Source of the DNA: Archivesica marissinica
Lineage: Eukaryota; Mollusca; Bivalvia; Venerida; Vesicomyidae
Reading direction: 5' to 3'
NCBI GenBank assembly: GCA_014843695.1
Contig: CM026402.1
Coordinates: 20,259,776 to 20,323,775, forward strand
DNA: 64,000 bases
Below the pieces are notes generated by a model. It was not told the origin of the DNA. It saw only the letters and a list, made by a program, of their open reading frames with translations, and did not search any database. The translations under genes and the position numbers were made by a program. Shown here in pieces: positions 23,901-35,344 of this stretch (positions are counted from its first letter, which is position 1; each line of letters starts with the position of its first letter).

Positions 23901-26255
23901 ACATAGAAAACGCACACCTACATTATATACTAGAGGACATAGAAAACGCACACCTACATTATATACTAGAGGACATAGAAAACGCACACCTACATTATAT
24001 ACTAGAGGACATAGAAAACGCACACCTACATTATATACTAGAGGACATAGAAAACGCACACCTACATTATATACTAGAGGACATAGAAAACGCACACCTA
24101 CATTATATACTAGAGGACATAGAAAACGCACACCTACATTATATACTAGAGGACATAGAAAACGCACACCTACATTATATACTAGAGGACATAGAAAACG
24201 CACACCTACATTATATACTAGAGGACATAGAAAACGCACACCTACATTATATACTAGAGGACATAGAAAACGCACACCTACATTATATACTAGAGGACAT
24301 AGAAAACGCACACCTACATTATATACTAGATGACATAGAAAACGCACACCTACATTATATACTAGAGGACATAGAAAACGCACACCTACATTATATACTA
24401 GAGGACATAGAAAACGCACACCTACATTATATACTAGAGGACATAGAAAACGCACACCTACATTATATACTAGAGGACATAGAAAACGCACACCTACATT
24501 ATATACTAGAGGACATAGAAAACGCACACCTACATTATATACTAGAGGACATAGAAAACGCACACCTACATTATATACTAGAGGACATAGAAAACGCACA
24601 CCTACATTATATACTAGAGGACATAGAAAACGCACACCTACATTATATACTAGAGGACATAGAAAACGCACACCTACATTATATACTAGAGGACATAGAA
24701 AACGCACACCTACATTATATACTAGAGGACATAGAAAACGCACACCTACATTATATACTAGAGGACATAGAAAACGCACACCTACATTATATACTAGAGG
24801 ACATAGAAAACGCACACCTACATTATATACTAGAGGACATAGACAACGCACACCTACATTATACTAGAGGACATAGAAAACGCACACCTACATTATATAC
24901 CAGAGGACATAGAACACGCACACCTACATTATATACTAGAGGACATAGAAAACGCACACCTACATTATATACTAGAGGACATAGAAAACGCACACCTACA
25001 TTATATACCAGATGACATAGAAAACGCACACCTACATTATATACTAGAGGACATAGACAACACACACCTACATTATATACTAGAGGACATAGAAAACGCA
25101 CACCTACATTATATACCCGAGGACATACAAAACGCACAACTACATTATATACCAGAGGACATAGAAAACGCACACCTACCTTATATACTAGAGGACATAG
25201 AAAACGCACACCTACATTATATACTAGAGGACATAGAAAACGCACACCTACATTATATACTAGAGGACATAGAAAACGCACACCTACCTTATATACTAGA
25301 GGACATAGAAAACGCACACCTACATTATATACTAGAGGACATAGAAAACGCACACCTACATTATATACTAGAGGACATAGAAAACGCACACCTACATTAT
25401 ATACTAGAGGACATAGAAAACGCACACCTACATTATATACTAGAGGACATAGAAAACGCACACCTACATTATATACTAGAGGACATAGAAAACGCACACC
25501 TACATTATATACTAGAGGACATAGAAAACGCACACCTACATTATATACTAGAGGACATAGAAAACGCACACCTACATTATATACTAGAGGACATAGAAAA
25601 CGCACACCTACATTATATACTAGAGGACATAGAAAACGCACACCTACATTATATACTAGAGGACATAGAAAACGCACACCTACATTATATACTAGAGGAC
25701 ATAGAAAACGCACACCTACATTATATACTAGAGGACATAGAAAACGCACACCTACATTATATACTAGATGACATAGAAAACGCACACCTACATTATATAC
25801 TAGAGGACATAGAAAACACACACCTACATTATATACTAGAGGACATAGAAAACGCACACCTACATTATATACTAGAGGACATAGAAAACGCACACCTACA
25901 TTATATACCAGAGGACATAGAAAACGCACACCTACATTATATACTAGAGGACATAGAAAACGCACACCTACATTATATACTAGATGACATAGAAAACGCA
26001 CACCTACATTATATACTAGAGGACATAGAAAACGCACACCTACATTATATACCAGATGACATAGAAAACGCACACCTACATTATATACTGGAGGACATAG
26101 ACAACGCACACCTACATTATACTAGAGGACATAGAAAACGCACACCTACATTATATACCAGAGGACATAGAACACGCACACCTACATTATATACTAGAGG
26201 ACATAGAAAACGCACACCTACATTATATACTAGAGGACATAGAAAACGCACACCT
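20981..26255. repeat. 36-bp array, about 146 copies of a transposon end
   Basis: Each unit is the 26-base terminal sequence plus the spacer CTACATTATA, so unit junctions read TATA/TACTAG. Homogeneity is very high. Rare variants (TACCAG, GATGAC, CCTACCTT, 34-base units at about 21806, 23566, 24858 and 26118, and a one-base deletion near 22332) reveal larger duplicated blocks. Both strands are open over hundreds of codons only because the period is divisible by 3. Confidence 0.97.
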
Positions 26256-26443
26256 GATTATTATTACATGAACACGAAATACGAAGGATTTCCCATCAAA
26301 GATATATCACATCTTTATTACAAAACACAAACTGAACAACTAAAAATATTCCAAAATGTTTAAAACTATATATTTATATAGTTATTGTTTTCATGTAAAA
26401 ACACACTTATCCGAAGTGTGTGTGTTTTCTATGTCCTCTAGTA
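20981..26443. mobile_element. TA-flanked MITE whose left inverted repeat is a 5.3-kb tandem array
   Basis: The left end starts TACTAGAGGACATAGAAAAC then GCACAC. The right end, inverted, is TACTAGAGGACATAGAAAAC then ACACAC: 25 of 26 positions match. Both ends abut TA (20979-20980 and 26444-26445). The left terminus is repeated about 146 times as a 36-bp unit. The 188-base interior (26256-26443) carries a second inverted pair, TACATGAACACGAAATA on the left against TACATGAAAACAATAACT from the right. The 44.9-kb element shares interior and right end. The TA target suggests a Tc1/mariner-type transposase acting in trans (inference); no transposase is encoded here. Confidence 0.8.
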
Positions 26444-26489
26444 TAGAAGATGAATTTCATTTTATGTTAATTTGTTAGTTCATACAAAT

Positions 26490-26653
26490 TTAGTTTAGCT
26501 CGATTGCGAAACAAGTTCTTACAAACTTATATTAATCACTCTCGAGACCTCATTCCTGATGGAATCCATGCATCGCCACGAGGGAGAGAGATGTATGTGG
26601 AATTTAAATGCATTGCCTAAGGGCACACTCATTACGGTTACAGTGGGGCTCGA
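26490..26653 (-). mobile_element. SINE-A copy lacking its tRNA head
   Basis: Tail CTTGTTTCGCAATCGAGC, GATGGATTCCATCAGGAATG-type body (with an inserted GCAT) and CCTTAGGCAATGCATTTAAA are present. The sequence stops at CGAGCCCCACTG within box B. It is 5'-truncated, as expected from incomplete reverse transcription. Confidence 0.85.
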
Positions 26654-26773
26654 ATTTGTTAATGCTATTCAATATATATACAATACAATCGTTTATTAAA
26701 GCATACAGATGCCAGATACATGATGAGTACAATATAAACAATTTGCATAATTATTATCAAAAGAGCATACGTA

Positions 26774-27115
26774 CTATGGAACATAAATTAAATGTTTTCT
26801 GTAGTACGGATTTGGTATGCAAAGTAAATAATTATATCTTGACACATTATTAATAACATATCTTGAAGTAGAAGACATTAAGGCTCTAAATGTGTTAAAT
26901 GTTGGCCAATGGCAAAGGTACTTTTTAAAATATTTCTTTCTTAAATCTTTATAATTAGGAAAACAAGTAAAAAGTGGTATTCGCTTTCAACATCGTTCAT
27001 GGTGCATGATTTACAACGTCTTTGCTCTCTAGGTGTTCCATCATGTCTACCTGATTCAATAAAAAAGAACATGGGAGCTAGTCCTAAATCGAGATTAAAG
27101 TTGTTACATATTTTC
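26774..27115 (-). pseudogene. LINE C-terminal domain with CxxC...HxxxC motif, one frameshift
   Basis: Minus-strand frame: DLGLAPMFFFIESGRHDGTP, then REQRRCKSCTMNDVESEYHF and LLV. A one-base loss removes the following Cys codon. The next frame continues PNYKDLRKKYFKKYLCHWP, FNTFRALMSSTSRYVINN and ends at a TAG at 26774-26776. The pattern GRxxGTPREQRxCxxC...VExExHFLLxCPxYxxLR is a characteristic C-terminal tail of non-LTR retrotransposon proteins in invertebrates. Only one lesion is seen over about 110 codons, so the copy is fairly young. A related relic lies at 46015. Confidence 0.8.
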
Positions 27116-27506
27116 TATCTAAATGTATTTCTAAATAGTTGTCAAGGTTACGGTACTACAACCAGTATTAGCAATGTGCTACTGTCGGGTCATAGTCTTT
27201 TCAAAAACATTAAGCAATTAACACGTATAGAGATTAATCCATCCGCAAATGTCTTCGAACTTTAGTATTTAATGAAATTACTACTCCATTAATTTTAATA
27301 TAATGCCGTCCATGTAACGCTGTTTACGCGCCATATGGTTCAATTTGTGGGAATAATTACTACAAAGCATGCAATATGGATCCAATTGCCAGCGGGGACA
27401 GCCAGACAAGCAGACTGATGATGGTAGATGGGGAGATGGAGTGGTGTAACGGTTGTTCTGTCAAACAGATTTGTTCAACAACATGTGATACCGTGATATT
27501 GAATAT

Positions 27507-27602
27507 TCTAAATGTCACTGACTACACGTGAGATTAAAGATGGTAAATGTCACTGATTACACGTGAGATTGAAGATGGTAAATGTCACTGATTATATACA
27601 GT
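27507..27602. repeat. Short direct repeat, about 2.5 units of 35 bp
   Basis: AAATGTCACTGATTACACGT then GAGATTGAAGATGGT occurs in successive, slightly diverged units. 27116-27506 holds no supported feature. Confidence 0.75.
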
Positions 27603-27659
27603 AAGCCGAAGCATGTTAAACGTTATAATAGTATTATGTTCTGTGTTATACTATGATGC

Positions 27660-30225
27660 CAGGTTAGCAGTGTACCGGCAGTACACTGGTAGTACACTGC
27701 TCACTGTTAACTTAAACAACTGGCAGTACACTGCTCATTACTAACCTAACTTAATCCACTGGCAGTACACTGCTCACTAACGTAAACCACTGGCAGTACA
27801 CTGGTAGTACACTGCTCATTGCTAACTTAAACCACTGGCAGTACACTGCTCACTACTAACGTAAACCACTGGCAGTACACTGCTCACTACTAACGTAAAC
27901 CACTGGCAGTACACTGGTATTACACTGCTCATTGCTAACTTAAACCATTGGCAGTACACTGCTCACTACTAACGTAAACCACTGGCAGTACACTGCTCAC
28001 TACTAACGTAAACCACTGGCAGTACACTGGTAGTACACTGCTCATTGCTAACTTAAACCACTGGCAGTACACTGCTCACTACTAACGTAAACTACTGGCA
28101 GTACACTGGTAGTACACTGCTCATTGCTAACTTAAACCACTGGCAGTACACTGCTCACTACTAACGTAAACTACTGGTAGTACACTGCTCACTACTAACG
28201 TAAACCACTGGCAGTACACTGCTCACTACTAACGTAAACCACTGGCAGTACACTGCTCACTACTAACGTAAACCACTGGCAGTACACTGGTAGTACACTG
28301 CTCATTGCTAACTTAAACCACTGGCAGTACACTGCTCACTACTAACGTAAACCACTGGTAGTACACTGCTCACTACTAACGTAAACCACTGGTAGTACAC
28401 TGCCCACTACTAACGTAAACCACTGGTAGTACACTGCTCACTACTAACGTAAACCACTGGTAGTACACTGCTCACTACTAACGTAAACCACTGGCAGTAC
28501 ACTGCTCACTACTAACGTAAACCACTGGCAGTACACTGGTAGTACACTGCTCATTGCTAAAAACTTAAACCACTGGCAGTACACTGCTCACTACTAACGT
28601 AAACCACTGGTAGTACACTGCTCACTACTAACGTAAACCACTGGCAGTACACTGGTAGTGCACTGCTCATTGCTAACTTAAACCACTGGCAGTACACTGC
28701 TCACTGCTAACTTAAACCACTGGCAGTACACTGCTCACTACTAACGTAAACCACTGGCAGTACACTGGTAGTACACTGCGCATTGCTAACTTAAACCACT
28801 GGCAGTACACTGCTCACTACTAACGTAAACTACTGGCAGTACACTGGTAGTACACTGCTCATTGCTAACTTAAACCACTGGCAGTACACTGCTCACTACT
28901 AACGTAAACCACTGGTAGTACACTGCTCACAACTAACGTAAACCACTGGTAGTACACTGCTCACTACTAACGTAAACCACTGGTAGTACACTGCTCACTA
29001 CTAACGTAAACCACTGGCAGTACACTGCTCACTACTGACGTAAACCACTGGCAGTACACTGGTAGTACACTGCTCATTGCTAACTTAAACCACTGGCAGT
29101 ACACTGCTCACTACTAACGTAAACCACTGGTAGTACACTGCTCTCTACTAACGTAAACCACTGGCAGTACACTGGTAGTGCACTGCTCATTGCTAACTTA
29201 AACCACTGGTAGTACACTGCTCACTGCTAACTTAAACCACTGGCAGTACACTGCTCACTACTAACGTAAACCACTGGCAGTACACTGGTAGTACACTGCT
29301 CATTGCTAACTTAAACCACTGGCAGTACACTGCTCACTACAAACGTAAACCACTGGTAGTACACTGCTCACTACTAACGTAAACCACTGGCAGTACACTG
29401 GTAGTACACTGCTCATTGCTAACTTAAATCACTGGTAGTACACTGCTCACTACTAACGTAAACCACTGGTAGTACACTGCTCACTACTAACTTAAACAAC
29501 TGGTAGTACACTGCTCACTACTAACGTAAACCACTGGTAGTACACTGCTCACTACTAACGTAAACCACTGGCAGTACACTGCTCACTACTAACGTAAACC
29601 ACTGGCAGTACACTGCTCACTACTAACGTAAATCACTGGCAGTACACTGGTATTACACTGCTCATTGCTAACTTAAACCATTGGCAGTACACTGCTCACT
29701 ACTAACGTAAACCACTGGCAGTACACTGCTCACTACTAACGTAAACCACTGGCAGTACACTGGTAGTACACTGCTCATTGCTAACTTAAACCACTGGCAG
29801 TACACTGCTCACTACTAACTTAAACCACTGGCAGTACACTGCTCACTACTAACTTAAACCACTGGCAGTACACTGCTCACTACTAACTTAAACCACTGGC
29901 AGTACACTGCTCACTACTAACTTAAACCACTGGCAGTACACTGCTCACTACTAACTTAAACCACTGGCAGTACACTGCTCACTACTAACTTAAACCACTG
30001 GCAGTACACTGCTCACTACTAACTTAAACCACTGGCAGTACACTGCTCACTACTAACTTAAACCACTGGCAGTACACTGCTCACTACTAACTTAAACCAC
30101 TGGCAGTACACTGCTCACTACTAACTTAAACCACTGGCAGTACACTGCTCACTACTAACTTAAACCACTGGCAGTACACTGCTCACTACTAACTTAAACC
30201 ACTGACAGTACACTGCTCACTACTA
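27660..30225. repeat. Mixed 34/46-bp minisatellite, about 70 units
   Basis: The short unit is ACTGGCAGTACACTGCTCAC then TACTAACGTAAACC. The long unit inserts GGTAGTACACTG and carries CATTGCTAACTTAAACC. Long and short units alternate irregularly to about 29790. From there to 30200 only short units of the CTAACTTAAACC type occur, a homogenised block of about 12 near-identical copies. It lies within the inferred 29-kb intron. Confidence 0.96.
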
Positions 30226-30422
30226 TTGTAACCCACATTGACACAGACAGACACTATTACTATGTAATGTCCTGTATATGTAATCTTCATTTAGGTGCAT
30301 TGTCGCATATCGTAAGCATATGTGTAGGGGGTTTACTGATGATAGATAGAAATGGACCAATAATGTGTTTTGCTGCACATAGTAAAATAATGTTTATCAA
30401 AGTTGAGTTTGTGTGTGTTTAT

Positions 30423-30645
30423 TACGTTTATTTATCGTCGCTACCGGTTGCCCATATGAGCGACGCCTCCTGAAGAGATTAGTTATTTTAGATTTCGGAG
30501 GATTGTGCATGATACAGACAGAGACCCATTCCAGAATCTTCTCTGGTTCTTGTACGTGCACGGTGTAAGCACCGACACGAGACCTCGGATTAACGTTCCA
30601 TCTGAAAGACTGTTAATTTGATTAGGGTCAGACGGGGAATCGAGT
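30423..30645 (-). mobile_element. SINE-C copy, head eroded
   Basis: Minus strand: tail GGCAACCGGTAGCGACGATA, CAGGAGGCGTCGCTCATATG and core CAGTCTTTCAGATGGAACG. Box B has lost its consensus (AACTCGATTCCCCGTCTGA) and the 5' head is missing. 30646-31126 is unassigned. Confidence 0.85.
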
Positions 30646-31130
30646 TGAGTTTTGATATTCAACGTGAATTATACGCAAGTATGAATTTGCTGGTGACTTT
30701 GAAGCTGTATGTACATTGTGTTGTCTTTGGTCATGGAACTATACAGATATATAGAGATTGTTTATTCAAGAAAAGGTTACAAACCGGTTACAAACCCACG
30801 AGGTTACATTGTACAAATAACATTATACAAATAATAGTCCTTGGTGGTTGAAAATATACATGCTTAAATACATACGCGTGTCGTAACTAAGGTGATTCTA
30901 CAACGTATGCTTGTTTGATTGGTAAATACCCGATATGTGCATAGTTTTATGCAAACCCAATATACCGGCTAGACATCAATATATTTATCAAAGAATCTAT
31001 AAATGCTGAGCTCGAAAGGTACACACTACTGTTTTCTGTCTTTTATCAAAGCTGCATACTTTAGTATGCAACCAAACAAAGTTGCAGTTATGGGTTAAAG
31101 AATGGAACTAATATAATTGGAGTAGCTTAA

Positions 31131-31368
31131 CCCATTGAACACCAAGTAACTGACATGGACCGGTGGTGCATGCTATTTTTAGACCAATAAATTTATAAGA
31201 ATATTAAATTTGGACCAGTTCATTTATCAAAATGCGTAAATTGTGTCTAAAAAATAGTAATATTACTGGCAAAAAGTGCAGATCTTGATGAGACGGCTCG
31301 TCACGAACCGGCTCACCTGGATCTACACTTTTTGCAAGCCTATTTAGAGGCATGTGGTGTTGGAAGGG
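31131..31368. mobile_element. piggyBac-like MITE, copy 2, intact TTAA flanks
   Basis: Flanked by TTAA at 31127-31130 and 31369-31372. The ends are CCCATTGAACACCAAGTAAC and, inverted, CCCTTCCAACACCACATGCC. It is about 80% similar to 18358-18593 over its length, including GACCAGTTCATTTATCAAAA and the GATGAGACGGCTCGTCAC palindrome. Confidence 0.85.
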
Positions 31369-31552
31369 TTAATATGAGATTTAATAGGTTGGCCATAAAT
31401 GGCCGCCGTGGCCGATATGAAATGTGTACATTTATATTTTATTGTTCAATAAATATTAAAGAAATTAGAAATTCTGTCAATTATATAATTCTCACAATTC
31501 AGAACCATTATCATGTTAACTATTGCTTGCTCCGGTAACGGTCGCAAACATT

Positions 31553-32093
31553 AACCAATGATTAAACAATGATTAACCAATGATTAACCAATGATCAACA
31601 ATGATTAACCAATGATTAATAATGATTAACCAATGATTAACCAATGATTAACCAATGATTAACAATGATTAGCCAATGATTAGCCAATGATTAACCAATG
31701 ATTAACCAATGATTAACCAATGATTAACCAATGATTAATAATGATTAACCAATGATTAACCAATGATTAACCAATGATTAACAATGATTAACAATGATTA
31801 ACTAATGATTAACCAATGATTAACCAATGATTAACCAATGATTAACCAATGATTAACAATGATTAACCAATGATTAATAATGATTAATAATGATTAACCA
31901 ATGATTAACCAATGATTAACCAATGATTAACCAATGATTAACCAATGATTAACAATGATTAACAATGATTAACCAATGATTAATAATGATTAACCAATGA
32001 TTAACCAATGATTAACCAATGATTAACCAATGATTAACCAATGATTAACCAATGATTAACAATGATTAACAATGATTAACCAATGATTAACTA
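31553..32093. repeat. 11-bp minisatellite (AACCAATGATT), about 50 units
   Basis: Units of AACCAATGATT are interspersed with 10-base AACAATGATT and AATAATGATT variants. A block of about 150 bases with the same variant order appears to recur (around 31620, 31740 and 31980), suggesting higher-order duplication. Confidence 0.95.
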
Positions 32094-33394
32094 ATTGCCG
32101 ATATCAATGGTCATAGTTTGATTTTTGTGTACACTTTCGTAGATCTCAGTTATCCATCTGTAATCGGCTACGACAAACTAATCTATGGTAGGCTTGATCT
32201 TGATGTATGTTGCACTGTAGTCAATCATTCGGAAGTCAAATTAATGGCAAGAGTAGGCCTACAGCTAAATTCATCATCACTGAACTTAATAACACAGAAG
32301 CAACAACTGAACCGCACATACATTGTATGCATAACATGTACATGTGTATAATCAAAATTCTCCTCAATTTAAAGGGGTGGGTGGTTGGAGGGGTTTTAAA
32401 AACAACACATATATCGCGAGCGACATGAACGCACCTTTTTTTAATCGATTAGAAGAAAAAGGAAGCGTAACTCTAGCTTACTATGACGTCATAATAGTGC
32501 CGAATGACTCCCTGTTAAGAGGCCTTTACGCGGGTGCATCATTATGGGAATCTTTAGGTATTTGATAAAACGTTTAATTTATCCGGCAATAATGTTGCAT
32601 AGTTTAGCATAGTATACCTATCATCACGCAGGTGCGTCAGAAGCCAGCTGACATTGGGGACGCGGATTTTGAGGGCCACCAAGTGGCCCTAGTCTGCTAG
32701 GTGGGTCCGGGGGCATGCTCCCTCTGGACACTTTTGAGATGTAGATACTGTAAAAACGATTTTAATAGCTTCTGGACATAAAAAGTAAACTTATTTTTGA
32801 TAATACTGTTTGCTATTTTATAATATTATTTTACAAAAATATAATTATGTTCCAGCCACGTCAACGCCAATTGGCGGTGACGTCTTTCCGATGTAGGCTA
32901 CACGTCACAGCAAATGGAAGCAGATTCCATTGGCTGGATGTCAAAACAAACCTGTATATGTACTAGTTGAACTGTGCTTTCTCTGTCTTGACAACCGCGC
33001 GCTTTATAATCGATATAATCGACCGTATTATTCATAAATATATGTTCTATAAACGGGTACCCGGTACATGTTACCCACCCTGCGTACAGTGCGTACAGTG
33101 CGCAAGAAACCAGAGTAGATCTACATAGCCGTCACTTGCAATGTGGCGTATAAATTCCACAAGTATAAAATAAAAATACACCCGGCTTGCCAAAATATTG
33201 GGGCCGTGGACATAACTTCCACAAGTATAAAATAAGTGCGGCCCCTGCTCCAACGCCTATGCAGTGTATTTTCAGTTACAGTAATTTGTATTCAATAGAC
33301 AGCCTTAAGTATAAGCTATGAGGATAAACGTATGCAACCAGTAATAATTTAAGTTTTTTTTATTTATTTTTTTATTTTTTTATTTAAGTTTATT
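32094..33394. other. Unassigned intron sequence with a short local duplication
   Basis: Near 33130-33240 TTCCACAAGTATAAAATAA occurs twice about 75 bases apart. A G-rich piece GGTGGGTCCGGGGGCATG lies at about 32700. Frames of 60-77 codons here lack motifs or splice support. A T-rich run precedes 33395. Confidence 0.5.
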
Positions 33395-33628
33395 TAACGT
33401 CGCTACCGGTTTCCCATTTGAGCGACGGGCAGTTTACCTAACAACACCTTTCCTGGGCAGGCTCCAGCGGTTAACCAGTACTTGGTACACCAACCTCCGT
33501 AAGAAACTGCCAACTTTTTCATATAAATGAGACACGGTCTGAGCGGGGCTCGAACCCGTGACCACCAGAGATGATAGGTTACAGTGGTATACAAGTCAGC
33601 GACCTTAACCACTCGACCACGGAGGCGG
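33395..33628 (-). mobile_element. Hybrid SINE: SINE-D head and body with SINE-C tail
   Basis: Minus strand: CCGCCTCCGTGGTCGAGTGG, a long-arm segment CACTGTAACCTATCATCTC, box B GGTTCGAGCCCCGCTCAGAC, SINE-D body AGCCTGCCCAGGAAAGGTG and TTAGGTAAACTGCCCGTCG. It then runs directly into CGCTCAAATGGGAAACCGG and TAGCGACGTTAAATAAAC, the 3' end of SINE-C. Other SINE-D copies instead continue into GGCGATATAGCCC. Confidence 0.87.
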
Positions 33629-33734
33629 ACTTAATTTAAGTTTCGTATCTCGAATGCTTTATAGACGTGATACTGTCTGTTGTTCAATAAAGTAGTACGA
33701 TGGCCAATGTTGTATACATATATGCAGTCATTAA

Positions 33735-33958
33735 CCCTTTGTACGCTAGCGGCTGATAAAATCACGTTTGCGAACAGAATAAAGCATATCAGACGGTACA
33801 GATCGTGTCCTCTGATCAGGCTCTATGATGTTTGCTGTTCGCATAGTAGATCTAAAACACCTAGCTGAATAGAAAACAACATAGATCCTGATCAGACGCG
33901 GCGTTTCTGGATCTGTGTTAATGGAAACTGTTATTTTATTTACTCAGCAGACGAAGGG
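33735..33958. mobile_element. TTAA-flanked MITE, second piggyBac-like family
   Basis: TTAA at 33731-33734 and 33959-33962 flank ends CCCTTTGTACGCTAGCGG and, inverted, CCCTTCGTCTGCTGAGTA. The interior contains GATCCTGATCAGACGCGGCG, shared with the relic at 4055. 33963-34306 is unassigned. Confidence 0.7.
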
Positions 33959-34306
33959 TTAAAAGGTGATTGTTATGATAGAGTATTTAATACCGACATT
34001 TTATCTACACGGACATTAATTGTACAAAAAGTGAGCAGCATTCCGTAAATGCTAGCAGTGGCATTTTAGATAAGGCCATAAAAGCAAACATGTTCTGTTC
34101 ATGCTTGTCAATTTATAACCATTTATAAATGTATAGTATCGTATGTCGTCGATGTCTCATTGTGCATGGCGATGTATCCTAGTATAGATATGTAATATGT
34201 GTTTGAAAGACATAAATAATGGCATTATCGTTGTCATGGTTTCCCTTCAGTTTCTTAAAAATAAGTTGACGTCAATACCACCTGGAATGTTATGCTGCTG
34301 CTGCTG

Positions 34307-34307
34307 C

Positions 34308-34385
<78 letters not shown>

Positions 34386-34985
34386 GACTTTAGCTTGCGA
34401 GATAACATAAGTTAATATTCCATGAGGCCCTCAACATTATACATATTCACAGACGGATCTGTAGTCCAGTGGTAACATGCTGGGTTGGTAATCCAGGGAT
34501 CGCAGGTTCGATCCCCCGTCTGACCCTAATAAAATTAACAGTCTTTCAGATAGGATGTTAAACCGAGGTCTCGTGTTGGTGCTTTACACCGTGCACGTAA
34601 AAGAACCAGAAGAGATTCTGGAATTGGTCTCTGTCTGTATCATGCACTATCCTCCACAAATCTAAAATAACTAATCTCTTCAGGAGGCGTCGCTCATATG
34701 GGCAACCGGTAGCGACGATAAATAAACGTAGAACACACACATATACATGTATACAAATCAAATGCAATCAAAAGATAGGACTATAAAACTGCACAATGTA
34801 ACAAACTGAAAAGTAGAGAAACAATATAATTATAATATGTTATGTAATATGATGATATATGGAATTGTAGAAAAGGGGAAATGAGACAATTAATGACAAT
34901 AAATCTATATAACAATGTGCAGATGTGACTATAATATAACTTGAAAATAAGTACGAAATCAGCTTAAAGATAGTCATTCACAGAA
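34307..34985 (-). mobile_element. LINE 3' UTR and long (AAT)n tail, interrupted by a SINE
   Basis: An (AAT) run at about 34307-34384 is followed by GACTTTAGCTTGCGAGATAA, AATATTCCATGAGGCCCTCA, then, beyond the SINE-C insertion at 34451-34735, AATGCAATCAAAAGATAGGA and AATATGATGATATATGGAA up to about 34985. The order and sequence match 18655-19067. The RT-coding part is absent. Confidence 0.75.
34451..34735 (+). mobile_element. SINE-C copy nested in the LINE 3' UTR
   Basis: Full head GGATCTGTAGTCCAGTGGTA, box B CAGGTTCGATCCCCCGTCTG, core, and tail GGCAACCGGTAGCGACGATA followed by an ACACACAC tail. It splits the LINE tail, so it is younger than that LINE copy. Confidence 0.9.
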
Positions 34986-35009
34986 ATGGCAAACCATGGT
35001 AATGCACAG

Positions 35010-35250
35010 ATGTGGTTCGATCCCCCGTCTGACCATAATAACATGAACAGTCTTTCAGATGGAACGTTAAACCGATGTCTCGTTTCGGTGCTTTACACCA
35101 TGCACGCAAAAAAACCAGAGGAGACTCTGGGATGGGTCTCTGTCTGTATCATTGCACTATCCTCCAAAAATCTAAAATGACTAATCTCTTCAGGAGGCGT
35201 CGCTCATATGGGCAACCGATAGCGACGATAAATAAACGTAAAACACACAC
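35010..35250 (+). mobile_element. SINE-C copy, 5'-truncated at box B
   Basis: Starts at GTGGTTCGATCCCCCGTCTG, followed by core CAGTCTTTCAGATGGAACG and the tail GGCAACCGATAGCGACGATA with ACACACACACAC. The tRNA box A part is missing. It lies 25 bases after the LINE tail. Confidence 0.88.
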
Positions 35251-35344
35251 ACACAACTATAATCTTGACAATAGCTCAATAACATGCAAATAACAAATAT
35301 GGATATGTTCCTCACAATATGCATCGAACATAAGAACATACCAA

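Noticed and set aside
20900..26109. Open frames of LEDIENAHLHYI, TRGHRKRTPTLY and VRFLCPLVYNVG repeats on both strands
   Set aside because: The 36-bp period is divisible by 3, so any stop-free frame stays open. The sequence is the multiplied end of a MITE.
20981..26255. CRISPR array
   Set aside because: Units are identical throughout with no unique spacers, and the context is eukaryotic with splice sites and SINEs.
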